A DNA stretch of 64,000 bases from an uncultured Bacteroidota bacterium (GTDB lineage: Bacteria; Bacteroidota; Bacteroidia; Bacteroidales; UBA932). The notes below the pieces were generated by a model, which did no database searches, was not told the origin of the DNA, and saw only the letters and a program-made list of their open reading frames with translations. The stretch covers positions 1-64,000 of the forward strand of contig CALGSW010000011.1 of assembly GCA_937901965.1 (NCBI GenBank). Reading direction: 5' to 3'. The position numbers were made by a program, and so were the translations under genes. Positions 1-9,687 of the stretch are shown here, piece after piece; the first letter of the stretch is position 1; every line of letters starts with the position of its first letter.

Positions 1-2
1 AC

Positions 3-77
3 AAAGAAGTCCGCAAAACTGAAGGAGTCTCCGCCACAGCGAATGAAATGAGCGATGAGGAAAAACTCCTGAAGTGA
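3..77 (+). CDS. possible 3' end of an upstream gene (partial)
   Basis: An open frame runs from the window edge to a TGA at 75-77 and gives a polar 24-residue tail ending NEMSDEEKLLK. It could be the C-terminus of a plus-strand gene converging on gcvP. The piece is too short to assign a family or to show coding bias. The other two plus frames also stop quickly, so this is only a weak call. Confidence 0.3.
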   Translation, partial: KEVRKTEGVSATANEMSDEEKLLK

Positions 78-124
78 AGCGGATTCTTTGTGGATGGAGT
101 AAGATTGCCGTATGACACTAACAA

Positions 125-163
125 AACCTCCTCCACTTCAAACGAGTTGAATTAGAGGAGGTT
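125..163 (-). terminator. hairpin downstream of gcvP
   Basis: A perfect 9-bp inverted repeat (AACCTCCTC at 125-133, GAGGAGGTT at 155-163) encloses a second 5-bp stem (137-141 with 147-151) and a 5-nt loop. On the minus strand the outer stem is followed by TTTTGTT, a weak U tract, as expected of a terminator for gcvP. It lies between the gcvP stop codon and the possible convergent gene end. Confidence 0.5.
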
Positions 164-185
164 GAAGAATTATGGCTGCTTATGA

Positions 186-3041
186 CTAGTTTTTCCAGTC
201 TTCGCAGCTGCACATCAGATTTCTGTCTCCGTAGCCGTTGTCTACGCGGGTTACGTGAGGCCAGAATTTGTTGTCACGGATCCAGGCAAGTGGATAGGCG
301 GCCTGTTCGCGTCCGTATGGGTGGCTCCAGGTGTCAGCAGAGACTTCTGCTGCTGTGTGAGGCGCGTTCTTAAGCGGATTGTCGGTTTTGTCCATTTCAC
401 CGGCCTTAATGGCTTCGCACTCATTCTTGATTACAATCATTGAATCAATGAATCTGTCCATCTCAGCTTTTGATTCGCTCTCGGTAGGCTCAATCATTAA
501 GGTTTCGTGAACAGGGAAGGAGAGTGTAGGGGCGTGGAATCCAAAGTCCATCAATCGCTTGGCTATGTCCGAAGCATCAACGCCGTATGTTGCTTTATAA
601 TGGCGTACATCAATAATGCACTCGTGTGCAACTCTTCCGTGAGCGTTCTTGCCCTTTCCTACAGGTTTTCCAGTGTAGAGAGTAGCATAGCCTGCCTCGG
701 CCAGTTTTGCCGACATATAGTTAGCATTTAGGATTGCCACCTCAGTAGCTTTCTTAAGCCCGTCAGCACCAAGAAGCTTGATATATGCATGGGTTACAGG
801 AAGGGCCATTGGGTATCCGTAAGGGGCAGAGCTGACTGCCTTCACACCGTTGTGGTCGCAATCGGTTAGGAACGGATGGCAAGGAAGGTATGGTGCAAGC
901 TCTTTTGTACAGCAGATAGGGCCGATTCCGGGACCGCCGCCGCCGTGAGGAATTGCAAATGTTTTGTGCAGGTTCAGGTGGCAAACATCAGCTCCTATGA
1001 AGCCGGGATTTGTAAGACCCACCTGAGCATTCATATTTGCTCCGTCCATATATACCAATCCGCCGTTTTTGTGGACGATATCCATCATCTCCTTTATCTT
1101 GACTTCAAATACGCCGTGAGTGGATGGGTAGGTTATCATTGTACAGGATAGTTTCTCCTTGTACTGTTCTGCTTTTTGGCGGAATTCATCTACATTGATA
1201 TTTCCCATCTCATCGCATGAAACAAGGACTATCTCCATTCCGGCCATTGCTGCCGATGCTGGGTTTGTTCCGTGAGCAGATGTAGGAATAAGCACTACGT
1301 TCCTCTGGGTTTGTCCATGGGCAATATGGTATGCACGAATAGTCATAAGACCTGCAAATTCACCCGCTGAGCCGGCATTCGGCTGAAGTGAAGTTGCATG
1401 AAAACCGGTAATTACTGCAAGGTCATGCTCAACCTCTTTTATAAGCTCCATATATCCCTGTACCTGGTCGGCAGGAGCGAAAGGGTGTACATTACCTAGT
1501 TCAGACCAGCTCATAGGGAACATCTCAACCGCCGCATTAAGCTTCATGGTACAAGAGCCCAAAGGAATCATTGAGTGGGTTAGAGAGATGTCTCTTCTCT
1601 CCAGCTTCTTGATATACCTCATCATTTCAGTCTCTGAATGGTATTTGCTGAACACCTCGGCAGTCAGGAAACTGCTTTCACGTGCCATGAATATCTTTCC
1701 CTCTGGGAATCCGGGACAATTATACAGATTTCGTCCGAAAATTTCCAGAATTGTAGTAGCCTCAGCGCAATTTGATAGTTCGTCAAAGCTGATAATTACC
1801 GAATCCTCAGAAGGGTAGTAGAAGTTAATTCCCTTTTGTTCGGCTTTGTATTTTATATCTGCCGCTTTTACCCCTTTTACATGAATTGTATCGAAGAAGT
1901 TTTCTGCTGCAAGTTTAAATCCTACCTTTTTCAGTTCCGATGCAACCGCATGGGCGTAACCATATGCATTCATTGCAATTGATTTCAGCCCCTCAGGTCC
2001 GTGGTAAGCTGCGTACATACCGGTCATTGTTGCCATAAGAGCAGTTGCAGTACAAATATTTGAGGTAGCCTTTTCGCGTTTGATATGCTGCTCCCTTGTC
2101 TGCAGAGCCATACGGAGAGCCTGATTTCCCAGTCTGTCAACAGAAATACCAATGATTCTTCCCGGCATATTACGTTTGTACTCATCCCTGGTAGCCATAA
2201 AACCGGCAGTTGGTCCGCCGAATCCCATAGGTAGTCCGAATCTCTGTGCTGTTCCCACAGCAATATCAGCACCCCACGCTGCTGGTTCTTTAAGAATTGT
2301 AAGTGCAAGGAGGTCAGTTACAGCTGTAACAAGAATACCCTTTGCATGAGCGTTTGTGCAAAATTCTGTATAGTCGCAAACCTCTCCGTTACCGGCCGGG
2401 TACTGGAGCACTGCTCCAAAGAACATATCATCAAATTTAACATTGTTGAATTTGCCTAATACAACCTCTATTCCAAGAACCTCTGCACGTGTCTCAATAA
2501 CAGCAAGTACATGAGGGAAGATGTTCTCATCAATGAAAACCTTGTTTTTACCGGCCTTTACAGCGTCACGGGAGCGAAGTTCATACATCATTCTTACCGC
2601 TTCACCTGCAGCAGTTGCATCATCCAGCATTGAGCTGTTTGCCATTTTGAATCCGGTCAAATCTGCAACCATTGTCTGGAAATTAAGCAACCCCTCAAGA
2701 CGACCTTGTGAAATTTCTGCCTGATAAGGAGTATAGGATGTATACCAGCTAGGGTTTTCAAAAATGTTTCTGATGATTACCGGAAGTGAGGCTGTGCCGT
2801 AAAATCCCTGCCCTATCATTGAACGGAAATTCTTATTTTTGGATGCCATTGCCTTAATCTTTGATAAATATTCGTGCTCAGTAAGAGCCTTGTCAAGAGC
2901 AAGTGGCTTGTCCAGCAAAATATCTGACGGAACTGTTTGTTTTACAAGTTCCTCCAAGCTGGAAACTCCCAAAACGGAGAGCATTTCTGCCTCATCTTTT
3001 GGTCTTGGTCCATTGTGTCTGTCGACGAATGAAAGTGACAT
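186..3041 (-). CDS. gcvP: glycine dehydrogenase (decarboxylating), P protein
   Basis: This is the PLP-dependent P protein of the glycine cleavage system. It decarboxylates glycine and passes the aminomethyl group to the lipoyl H protein. At 951 aa it is the fused single-chain form, with both halves homologous to aminotransferase folds. The PLP lysine is K693 in NLHKTFAIPHGGGGPG, followed by the glycine-rich loop typical of the family. The N-terminus contains the conserved RHNGP segment and SMIGQGFYGT. It starts with ATG at 3041. None of the genes for the T, H or L proteins is adjacent. A -7-like element lies about 40 bp upstream. It is divergent from the carboxyltransferase gene and likely monocistronic. 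Confidence 0.97.
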   Translation of the reverse strand: MSLSFVDRHNGPRPKDEAEMLSVLGVSSLEELVKQTVPSDILLDKPLALDKALTEHEYLSKIKAMASKNKNFRSMIGQGFYGTASLPVIIRNIFENPSWYTSYTPYQAEISQGRLEGLLNFQTMVADLTGFKMANSSMLDDATAAGEAVRMMYELRSRDAVKAGKNKVFIDENIFPHVLAVIETRAEVLGIEVVLGKFNNVKFDDMFFGAVLQYPAGNGEVCDYTEFCTNAHAKGILVTAVTDLLALTILKEPAAWGADIAVGTAQRFGLPMGFGGPTAGFMATRDEYKRNMPGRIIGISVDRLGNQALRMALQTREQHIKREKATSNICTATALMATMTGMYAAYHGPEGLKSIAMNAYGYAHAVASELKKVGFKLAAENFFDTIHVKGVKAADIKYKAEQKGINFYYPSEDSVIISFDELSNCAEATTILEIFGRNLYNCPGFPEGKIFMARESSFLTAEVFSKYHSETEMMRYIKKLERRDISLTHSMIPLGSCTMKLNAAVEMFPMSWSELGNVHPFAPADQVQGYMELIKEVEHDLAVITGFHATSLQPNAGSAGEFAGLMTIRAYHIAHGQTQRNVVLIPTSAHGTNPASAAMAGMEIVLVSCDEMGNINVDEFRQKAEQYKEKLSCTMITYPSTHGVFEVKIKEMMDIVHKNGGLVYMDGANMNAQVGLTNPGFIGADVCHLNLHKTFAIPHGGGGPGIGPICCTKELAPYLPCHPFLTDCDHNGVKAVSSAPYGYPMALPVTHAYIKLLGADGLKKATEVAILNANYMSAKLAEAGYATLYTGKPVGKGKNAHGRVAHECIIDVRHYKATYGVDASDIAKRLMDFGFHAPTLSFPVHETLMIEPTESESKAEMDRFIDSMIVIKNECEAIKAGEMDKTDNPLKNAPHTAAEVSADTWSHPYGREQAAYPLAWIRDNKFWPHVTRVDNGYGDRNLMCSCEDWKN

Positions 3042-3082
3042 ATTATTCTATTTATTAGATTGTTATTACAAGGGTTATCCTG

Positions 3083-3090
3083 CAAATTTA
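3083..3090 (-). promoter_or_regulatory. -7 element for gcvP
   Basis: The minus-strand sequence TAAATTTG fits the Bacteroidota -7 consensus TAnnTTTG and lies 42-49 bp upstream of the gcvP ATG. No clear -33 TTG is visible at the right distance. Confidence 0.4.
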
Positions 3091-3108
3091 TACAATATTT
3101 TCTGAACA

Positions 3109-3137
3109 TTGCGAATTAAAATATTTTCATATTTTTG
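3109..3137 (+). promoter_or_regulatory. promoter of the carboxyltransferase operon
   Basis: TTG at 3109-3111 and TATTTTTG at 3130-3137 are 18 bp apart, a good match to the Bacteroidota -33/-7 consensus. Transcription should begin near 3143. This places the ATG at 3159 inside the transcript and rules out the upstream in-frame TTG at 3135, which lies inside the -7 box. Confidence 0.65.
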
Positions 3138-3158
3138 TGTGAACTAAAACAAAAATCT

Positions 3159-4706
3159 ATGAGTTTATTAAAGAGAAAAATCTCGGAGCTGCAGGACAGG
3201 AGAGAAAAAGCAGTGCAGGGCGGTGGTGAATCTGCCATTGCCAAGCAGATTGCTATGGGAAAGCTTCCGGCGCGCGAGAGAATAAACCAACTCTTAGACG
3301 CCGGTTCTTTTTTTGAGTACGATCTCTTTATTGAGCACGAGGCTCGGGAGTTTGGAATGGAGGGTAAAAACCTTGCCGGCGACGGAGTAGTTATTGGTAC
3401 AGGAACCATCAATGGAAAGCCTGTTGCTATTTATGCACAGGACTTTACGGTTGCAGGCGGTTCTCTGGGGTCTATGCATGCCAGAAAAATCACAAAGATT
3501 ATGGACTACGCCCTTAGAATGAAGATTCCACTCATAGGAATCAATGATTCAGGCGGGGCACGTATTCAGGAGGGTGTGAACTCTCTGGCCGGATATGGCG
3601 AAATATTCTTCAGAAATACTCTTGCCAGCGGTGTTATTCCTCAGCTGTCAGTTATTCTGGGACCATGCGCAGGTGGAGCCGTATATTCACCGGCACTTAC
3701 AGACTTTGTGTTTGTAGTAGACAAAATTTCTAAGATGTTCATTACGGGTCCGGAGGTAATTAAGTCAGTGCTTGGTGAGGAGATAGACATGGAGTCACTC
3801 GGAGGTGCAAGGGTTCACAGCGAGATAACAGGTAATGCTCACTTTTTTGCTAACAGTGAGGCCGATTGCTTTACTCAGATAAAGACTCTGCTGGACTACA
3901 TCCCATCTTGCAACGAGTGCAAGGGGCAGATCAAGAAGAATGCAGAACCTCTCAAGAAATACAAAATAGAGAAGGTCGTGCCTGTTGAGCCTACCAAACC
4001 GTATGATGTAAGAGATGTTATCAAATCGCTTACAGACGCTTCTGAGTTCTTTGAGGTACAGGAACTTTGGGCTGCAAATATTGTAGTGGGCTTTGGACGT
4101 ATTGAGGGTAGAACCGTAGGATTCGTTGCAAACCAGCCGCTCGTTCTTGCGGGAGTTCTTGACTGTGACTCTTCAGACAAAGCAGCTAGATTCATCAGGT
4201 TCTGCGATGCGTTTGAAATTCCTATTGTAACGCTTGAAGATATGCCTGGTTATCTGCCGGGTGTAGACCAGGAACACGCCGGTGTAATCCGTCACGGTGC
4301 CAAGCTCCTATATGCATACAGTGAAGCTACCGTACCAAAGATTACCGTTATTCTTAGAAAAGCATATGGGGGAGGCTATATTGCAATGAACTCAAGACAC
4401 CTCCGTGCTGACTTTGTATTCGCATGGCCACTTGCAGAGATTGCTGTTATGGGTCCTGAGGGTGCTGCCAATATCATTTTCCGTAAAGAGATAATGGAGG
4501 CCGAGGATAGTGAGGCTATGAGAAAGCAAAAGGTTGAGGAGTACAAGCAGAAGTTTGCAAATCCATATGTAGCTGCTGCAAAAGGATATATAGATTCGGT
4601 TATAGATCCTACCGAGACCAGAAACTACCTTAAGCATGCACTAAGTGTTTCTGAAAACAAAGTTGTAAAAAGACCAAATAAGAAGCACGGTATTCCACCA
4701 TTTTAA
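3159..4706 (+). CDS. acyl-CoA carboxylase/decarboxylase carboxyltransferase subunit (PccB/MmdA-like)
   Basis: Biotin-dependent carboxyltransferase of 515 aa, the usual length for the propionyl-CoA carboxylase beta / methylmalonyl-CoA decarboxylase alpha family. It moves CO2 between carboxybiotin and propionyl- or methylmalonyl-CoA. Visible family hallmarks are the glycine-rich acyl-CoA site (NDSGGARIQEG), GPCAGGAVYSPALTDF in the N-terminal crotonase-like half, and GYLPGVDQEH plus KAYGGGYIAM in the C-terminal half. The start at 3159 is supported by the promoter position. The biotin carrier gene follows after one base. Sequence alone does not separate the ATP-driven carboxylase from the decarboxylase, and no biotin carboxylase gene is nearby. 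Confidence 0.9.
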   Translation: MSLLKRKISELQDRREKAVQGGGESAIAKQIAMGKLPARERINQLLDAGSFFEYDLFIEHEAREFGMEGKNLAGDGVVIGTGTINGKPVAIYAQDFTVAGGSLGSMHARKITKIMDYALRMKIPLIGINDSGGARIQEGVNSLAGYGEIFFRNTLASGVIPQLSVILGPCAGGAVYSPALTDFVFVVDKISKMFITGPEVIKSVLGEEIDMESLGGARVHSEITGNAHFFANSEADCFTQIKTLLDYIPSCNECKGQIKKNAEPLKKYKIEKVVPVEPTKPYDVRDVIKSLTDASEFFEVQELWAANIVVGFGRIEGRTVGFVANQPLVLAGVLDCDSSDKAARFIRFCDAFEIPIVTLEDMPGYLPGVDQEHAGVIRHGAKLLYAYSEATVPKITVILRKAYGGGYIAMNSRHLRADFVFAWPLAEIAVMGPEGAANIIFRKEIMEAEDSEAMRKQKVEEYKQKFANPYVAAAKGYIDSVIDPTETRNYLKHALSVSENKVVKRPNKKHGIPPF

Positions 4707-4707
4707 T

Positions 4708-5121
4708 ATGAAAAAAACAAAAATAAACAAGGAGGATATGGGTGTATATGAAACACTTCAGATCTTCCCCGATGCCAGAAAATACAAGACAACCTTTACT
4801 AAAAAATATAAAAACAGAAAGGCGTGGCAAAGGCCGGACCCACAGGAGATTCTCTCTGTGATTCCGGGAGTTGTTACCTCAATTACTGTTAAAGAGGGAA
4901 GTCATGTAAATAAAGGGGAGCAAATCATGGTCTATGAGGCTATGAAGATGCAGAATATAATCAGAGCACCTTTTGACGGAACGGTTGAGAAAATTTTTGT
5001 AAAACCGGGAGAGAAAACAGCGAAAGGAGTCGTTATGATTTACCTGAAATCTGATATTGAGTTTGTCTATGAAGGGGTAGACGGTGATCTTAGCGCCATC
5101 GTTCCAGATCCAGTCGTATAA
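4708..5121 (+). CDS. biotin carboxyl carrier protein
   Basis: A 137-aa biotinyl/lipoyl-carrier protein. The EAMKM motif carries the biotin-accepting lysine K80, inside a domain spanning about residues 48-115 (IPGVVTSITVKEGSHV to the end of the fold). The basic, lysine-rich N-terminal 40 residues resemble the linker seen in Bacteroidota carrier subunits. It starts one base after the carboxyltransferase stop, so the two are co-transcribed and it is the obvious biotin donor for that subunit. The last 32 bases run into the convergent rodA gene; the tail IEFVYEGVDGDLSAIVPD is beyond the core fold. Confidence 0.9.
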   Translation: MKKTKINKEDMGVYETLQIFPDARKYKTTFTKKYKNRKAWQRPDPQEILSVIPGVVTSITVKEGSHVNKGEQIMVYEAMKMQNIIRAPFDGTVEKIFVKPGEKTAKGVVMIYLKSDIEFVYEGVDGDLSAIVPDPVV

Positions 5122-6520
5122 AGATAAACAGAAATATAGTAAATGCCCATAATGAGGAGCCCCCGTAGCTTATAAACGGCAACGGAATCCCTATTACGGG
5201 CATTATTCCTATTGTCATACCTATGTTTATGAAGAAATGCAGGAAAATCACAGAGGCCAGGGCATATCCGTATATTCTTGTAAATGAATCTTTCTGCCTC
5301 TCGGATAGGGTAAGGATTCTGTAAATCATGAATACAAATAATCCTATTAATGCAACAGAACCAAAGAAGCCCCACTCTTCTCCCACTGTACAGAAAATGA
5401 AATCAGTGCTCTGCTCAGGAACAAAATTGAATTTTGTCTGTGTCCCCTTCAAAAACCCTTTTCCCATTAGCCCTCCTGAGCCTATCGCAATCTTGGACTG
5501 GTGTACATTATAACCGGCACCCTGTAGATCCTCGGTTACTCCAAGAAGATTTTCAATTCTTGCCCTCTGGTGATCCTGAAGTATCTCTTCAAAAAAGTAC
5601 TGAACTGAAAATATAAGAAGAACAGAGGTTATGAATGAGATTAAAATATACTTCATATACCTGGCTCTATCTCTGAATGTTTTGTAAACCATATAGATGA
5701 AGATGGGAGTCATGACAATTGCCAGCCACTCTACATCGTTCATTTCAGAGGCAAATGAGAGGAGCTTAACCCTTCCGAGAAGTGGTGAAAATATTAAGAG
5801 AGGGATAGATATTACAAGGAATAGAGCACCTTGTATAATTTTTCTGGAGAAGAGTGCTACTGCAACCACAGCTAAAGCAAACAGGACAATAACAGATGTA
5901 AAAGGAGAGAATGCCAGTGTCAGGACAAAAAGAGTGATGGCCAGCAACCCAAATAGAAGCACCCATCCGCTGACCCCCTCTCTGTAGAGAACGAATATAA
6001 ATCCTCCGAATACAAGTGCAGAACCGGTCTCCTTTTCCATTATTATTAATGCCATAGGGGCCAGGATTGTAAGGCCTGTCTTGATAAGGGACGTGAATTT
6101 TTTCAGCCGGAAATTATAAGCACTCATCATTGAGGCCAGAGCCAGAGAGGTTGTGATTTTAGCAAGTTCGGCAGGCTGGAAGCGAAACGGTCCCAGCATA
6201 AACCACGATTTTGAACCATTAACCTCAACTCCCACAAATATAACTGCAAATAGCAGAAACAGACTCAGGAAATACATTATCCAGGCCAGAACAGCATAAA
6301 GCTTAGGATTAACCACAAATAATATAAGTGTGGCAATCACCATTGATGTTACTATCCAGATAAATTGCATACCGTATCTCTGAGAGAGATCAAGAATATG
6401 GGCATGCTCTTCATCAAAGACAGAGGCAAAGACAGAAATCCATCCAATAAGAATCATTGCCAGATAGGTAACTATCAGTGGCCAGTCAAGCTTCTTGTAC
6501 AGAGCGATGTTTGTCTTCAT
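5090..6520 (-). CDS. rodA: rod-shape SEDS peptidoglycan glycosyltransferase
   Basis: RodA polymerises lipid II into glycan strands as part of the elongasome together with PBP2. The 476-aa protein is a multi-pass SEDS protein with about 10 hydrophobic segments. It contains SKIAIGSGGLMGKGFLKGTQ, the functional loop with FVPEQSTDFIF and VGEEWGFFGS, and the closing PLPFISYGGSS motif, all hallmarks of FtsW/RodA/SpoVE. It overlaps the mrdA stop by 4 bases (ATGA), indicating translational coupling. Partnership with PBP2 rather than an FtsI-type PBP points to RodA rather than FtsW. It is the last gene of purH-mreBCD-mrdA-rodA. Confidence 0.95.
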   Translation of the reverse strand: MKTNIALYKKLDWPLIVTYLAMILIGWISVFASVFDEEHAHILDLSQRYGMQFIWIVTSMVIATLILFVVNPKLYAVLAWIMYFLSLFLLFAVIFVGVEVNGSKSWFMLGPFRFQPAELAKITTSLALASMMSAYNFRLKKFTSLIKTGLTILAPMALIIMEKETGSALVFGGFIFVLYREGVSGWVLLFGLLAITLFVLTLAFSPFTSVIVLFALAVVAVALFSRKIIQGALFLVISIPLLIFSPLLGRVKLLSFASEMNDVEWLAIVMTPIFIYMVYKTFRDRARYMKYILISFITSVLLIFSVQYFFEEILQDHQRARIENLLGVTEDLQGAGYNVHQSKIAIGSGGLMGKGFLKGTQTKFNFVPEQSTDFIFCTVGEEWGFFGSVALIGLFVFMIYRILTLSERQKDSFTRIYGYALASVIFLHFFINIGMTIGIMPVIGIPLPFISYGGSSLWAFTIFLFIFIRLDLERWR

Positions 6521-8352
6521 CTCTTAATATTCTCTATAAGGTTTGCACTTATAATATAAGCCTCCATATCTTTTCTGTCAACAACACCCTTAAGATACTT
6601 TTCAACAAGCAAAGAGGCAATGGGGGCGGCCCACGTTCCGCCAAAACCGGCATTCTCAATATAAGCCGCCACTGCAATTTTTGGATTGTTTCTAGGGGCA
6701 AAACAGATGAAAACTGAGTGGTCCTTGCCATGAGGATTCTGTGCAGTACCTGTTTTTCCGCAAATGTCAAGTCCGGGTACGGCAACCCTTGAAGCTGTTG
6801 CTCCGGATCCCGGAGGGGCATTCACAGCCAGATACATCCCGTGAATAATCTTCTTGAAGTTTGACGTATCTACCATAGTGTAATGCCTTTTGGAGAAGTC
6901 GTTTTGAATCACTGTATCCTCAACACTCTTTATTATGTGAGGTGTGTGGTAGTATCCTCTGTTTGCAATTGTGGCAGCAAGATTTGCAAGGTGAAGAGGA
7001 GTTGTTCCAAGTTCTCCCTGCCCAATTGACAATGAGATTATTGATAGTGATTTCCACTTGTTTAAGCCGTGTATCTTGTTGTATCCGTCAGTAGATGGGA
7101 GCACTCCTCCCTGCTCTCCGGGAAGGTCACTTCCCAGTTTCACACCAAATCCAAAACTCTCAACATACTCCCTCCATTTGATGAATGCAGATGTTACATT
7201 TGGATAGTCCGGGTTATCAATTATCAGCCTGAATGCATTTGCATAATATGCATTACATGACATCATAATTGACGTAGTAAGGTTTGTGGGAGAGGGGTGT
7301 GCATGGCAGGCGATGCCCCGGCCTACTTTGTAACCCATATTGCAAGGGTATGTCGTTGTTGTATCAATAACCCCCTCCTGCAGGGCAATCAGGCCATTCA
7401 CAAGTTTGAACACGGATCCGGGAGGATAGGGAGACATCACAGCCCTGTTGAACATGGGCTTAAGAGGATCATTAACTATCTCATTATAGTATTTGTTTAT
7501 TGAGGCAAGTTTTGAAACTTCAAGACCAGGGCTTGAAACAAGCGTAAGAATCTCTCCTGTAGAGGGTTCAATAGCCACTACGCTTCCCGCCTTGTTCTGC
7601 ATCAGAAGCTCTACATATTGTTGCAGTTCAGCATCAATAGATGATACAATGTTTTTTCCCGGGATTGCAGTTTTGTCGTATTTACCTTCGGCATAGCTAG
7701 ATTTAACCTTGTTGTGAACATCTCTCAGAAAAATATTGTATCCCTTTTCACCCTTAAGAATCCCCTCATAAGAGAGCTCAATGCCTGTTCTACCCACATA
7801 ATCGCCCCGCCTGTATTCAGGATTTTTTCTTAGAAAGCTGGTATCTACCTCAGAGATATATCCCAGTAAATTTCCACAGGCATTGTAAGGGTAGGTTCTT
7901 ATTGTTCTAGGAATTGCGCTGAATCCGGGGAATTTGTATGCCTTTTCAAGAAAGACCGAATACTGTTCAGGCGATATCTGCTTTACAAAAGGAAGCGACT
8001 GATACCCAATCCTTCGTCTGAATTTCCTGTATTCGGCCAGAGTTTTCCTGACGTCATCAATATTAAGATTAAAGATAGAGCACAAATCAAGAGTATCCAG
8101 GTTTTTTACCTCATACGGGGTAATCATTATGTCATAGGCAGTCTCATTTCCTACCAGAATGTTACCATTTCTGTCGTAAATGATACCCCTTGCCGGATAA
8201 CGGATGTCATATCTGAATGCGTTGTTACTGGCTGTTATTTTGTATTGTTCATCCAGAATCTGCAGATTAAAGAGCTGGAGAACCATAACTGCGGCAACCA
8301 CTATCAGTCCTATAGTGAGTACGCTCTTTTTGTTCTTAAGTTCAACCGCCAT
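6517..8352 (-). CDS. mrdA: penicillin-binding protein 2 (elongasome transpeptidase)
   Basis: Class B PBP of 611 aa that cross-links peptidoglycan made by RodA during side-wall growth. It has one N-terminal membrane segment (about residues 11-30), a PBP dimerisation domain starting at RYPARGIIYDRNG, and a transpeptidase domain. All three catalytic motifs are present: S313-x-x-K316 in PPGSVFK, S365-C-N367, and K533-T-G in CGKTGTAQNPHG. It lies between mreD (11-bp gap) and rodA (4-base overlap). Confidence 0.96.
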   Translation of the reverse strand: MAVELKNKKSVLTIGLIVVAAVMVLQLFNLQILDEQYKITASNNAFRYDIRYPARGIIYDRNGNILVGNETAYDIMITPYEVKNLDTLDLCSIFNLNIDDVRKTLAEYRKFRRRIGYQSLPFVKQISPEQYSVFLEKAYKFPGFSAIPRTIRTYPYNACGNLLGYISEVDTSFLRKNPEYRRGDYVGRTGIELSYEGILKGEKGYNIFLRDVHNKVKSSYAEGKYDKTAIPGKNIVSSIDAELQQYVELLMQNKAGSVVAIEPSTGEILTLVSSPGLEVSKLASINKYYNEIVNDPLKPMFNRAVMSPYPPGSVFKLVNGLIALQEGVIDTTTTYPCNMGYKVGRGIACHAHPSPTNLTTSIMMSCNAYYANAFRLIIDNPDYPNVTSAFIKWREYVESFGFGVKLGSDLPGEQGGVLPSTDGYNKIHGLNKWKSLSIISLSIGQGELGTTPLHLANLAATIANRGYYHTPHIIKSVEDTVIQNDFSKRHYTMVDTSNFKKIIHGMYLAVNAPPGSGATASRVAVPGLDICGKTGTAQNPHGKDHSVFICFAPRNNPKIAVAAYIENAGFGGTWAAPIASLLVEKYLKGVVDRKDMEAYIISANLIENIKR

Positions 8353-8363
8353 ATCATCTCCCC

Positions 8364-8879
8364 CTATTTCCAGTTTTTGTAAAAGACACCAAACTCAATC
8401 AAAAGTAGTAATGTTATATTCACTATCATGCTGATTAATAGTCTGGGTATGTTGCCCGAAAAATAGATGAGTGAAAAGCTCTCGGCAAAAATGTAGGTAA
8501 AATGGTGAATTGACAAACATACAGCAGCGTAAACGACAAATCTTCTGAACCCTATTTCATACATTCCGGGCCTGATCTGGCTATCCAGCTCCCCTTTTCG
8601 TATGAGGATTGCCTGTACAGGTTGCCTCAAAAATGCCATCATCACTGCTGAGGCCGAATTTATGCCGGCAGCTCCGTTGTAAAACAAGTCTGTACCCACT
8701 CCCATACCAAAAGCCCATAACATCACATAAACCGGCCGCATACCTACCGGGAGCGTGAGTATAAACAGAGGATACAATACGATAAAGACCATTGGACCAA
8801 AGTCAATAAAACTAGAGACCAACAGCTGGGCTATCAGAAAACTGAAAAAGATTATTGTGTGGTTAACTCCTTGCTGCAT
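8364..8879 (-). CDS. mreD: rod shape-determining membrane protein MreD
   Basis: A 171-aa hydrophobic protein with about five or six membrane segments. MreD is poorly conserved, but its size, topology and position between mreC and mrdA identify it. It is thought to sit in the inner membrane with MreC and help couple MreB filaments to PBP2/RodA. Its start overlaps the end of mreC by 17 bases, which suggests coupled translation. Confidence 0.85.
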   Translation of the reverse strand: MQQGVNHTIIFFSFLIAQLLVSSFIDFGPMVFIVLYPLFILTLPVGMRPVYVMLWAFGMGVGTDLFYNGAAGINSASAVMMAFLRQPVQAILIRKGELDSQIRPGMYEIGFRRFVVYAAVCLSIHHFTYIFAESFSLIYFSGNIPRLLISMIVNITLLLLIEFGVFYKNWK

Positions 8880-9678
8880 TATTTGTCATTAAACTGTCAA
8901 GCTCAACTTTATTAACATTCTTTATAACTCTCACAAATTTAAGAGTTTTAAAGTCCTGAAAAAGTTCAACCTCAATCTCCTTGTGCGTTCCTCTTACCGT
9001 TTTTGATTTCCCTGCACTTCCAATTGGAATCTGGGGAGGGAAAATTGTTGAGAAGCCACTTGTAAAAACTGTATCGCCTACATTGAACTCAATATGCTGT
9101 GGGATATCTGTAAGGATTGCTCTCTTGGCACTTTTGCCATCCCAGAACATTGGGCCAAACGCCCCGTCTCTCCCTATTCTTGCACTTACGCTATGGTTAA
9201 TGTTTAACATGGATATCACATATGCAAATCTTTCAGAGACCTTACTAACAACACCTACTACTCCGGATGGTGAGACAACTCCCATATCCTTTTCAATCCC
9301 GTCCCTGCGACCCTTGTCCAGTATGATAAAATTCTGAGTGTTATTTGTGCTGTTTGCAATAATAGTTGCCGGGATATAATTGTATTGAGCCTCCAGAGTA
9401 TCTAAGCTTATTCCGGTGCTGCGATACTTCTCCAGTTCAGCAAGCAGCATCTCATTCTCTTTTGCAAGGGTGCTGTTTACATCTGCAAGGTTAAAGTAGT
9501 ATTTAATTTCAGTACCTGCCCGTGCAAGGGTACCCCTGACACTCATATATGCCCCGCTTATCTTCAGTTGCTGAAAAAACGAACTCTCTGAAATCATAAT
9601 CAGAGAGATTGTTTCAAGAAGAATGAAGATTAGCAGAGATACAAGCCATTGAAAACGGGGAGACCTCTTGTTTGTCAT
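8863..9678 (-). CDS. mreC: rod shape-determining protein MreC
   Basis: A 271-aa periplasmic scaffold protein with one N-terminal membrane anchor (about residues 10-30), a short coiled coil (about 65-90) and a beta-rich C-terminal domain. Family features include the NFIILDKGRRDGI segment, GVVGVV and the later GDTVFTSGFSTIFPPQIPIG. It links MreB/MreD to PBP2. It is 9 bp downstream of mreB and overlaps mreD. Confidence 0.92.
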   Translation of the reverse strand: MTNKRSPRFQWLVSLLIFILLETISLIMISESSFFQQLKISGAYMSVRGTLARAGTEIKYYFNLADVNSTLAKENEMLLAELEKYRSTGISLDTLEAQYNYIPATIIANSTNNTQNFIILDKGRRDGIEKDMGVVSPSGVVGVVSKVSERFAYVISMLNINHSVSARIGRDGAFGPMFWDGKSAKRAILTDIPQHIEFNVGDTVFTSGFSTIFPPQIPIGSAGKSKTVRGTHKEIEVELFQDFKTLKFVRVIKNVNKVELDSLMTNNAARS

Positions 9679-9687
9679 TTCTTGCTT

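Noticed and set aside
3135..3158. N-terminal extension of the carboxyltransferase from TTG 3135
   Set aside because: The TTG lies inside the predicted -7 box; the family start fits ATG 3159.
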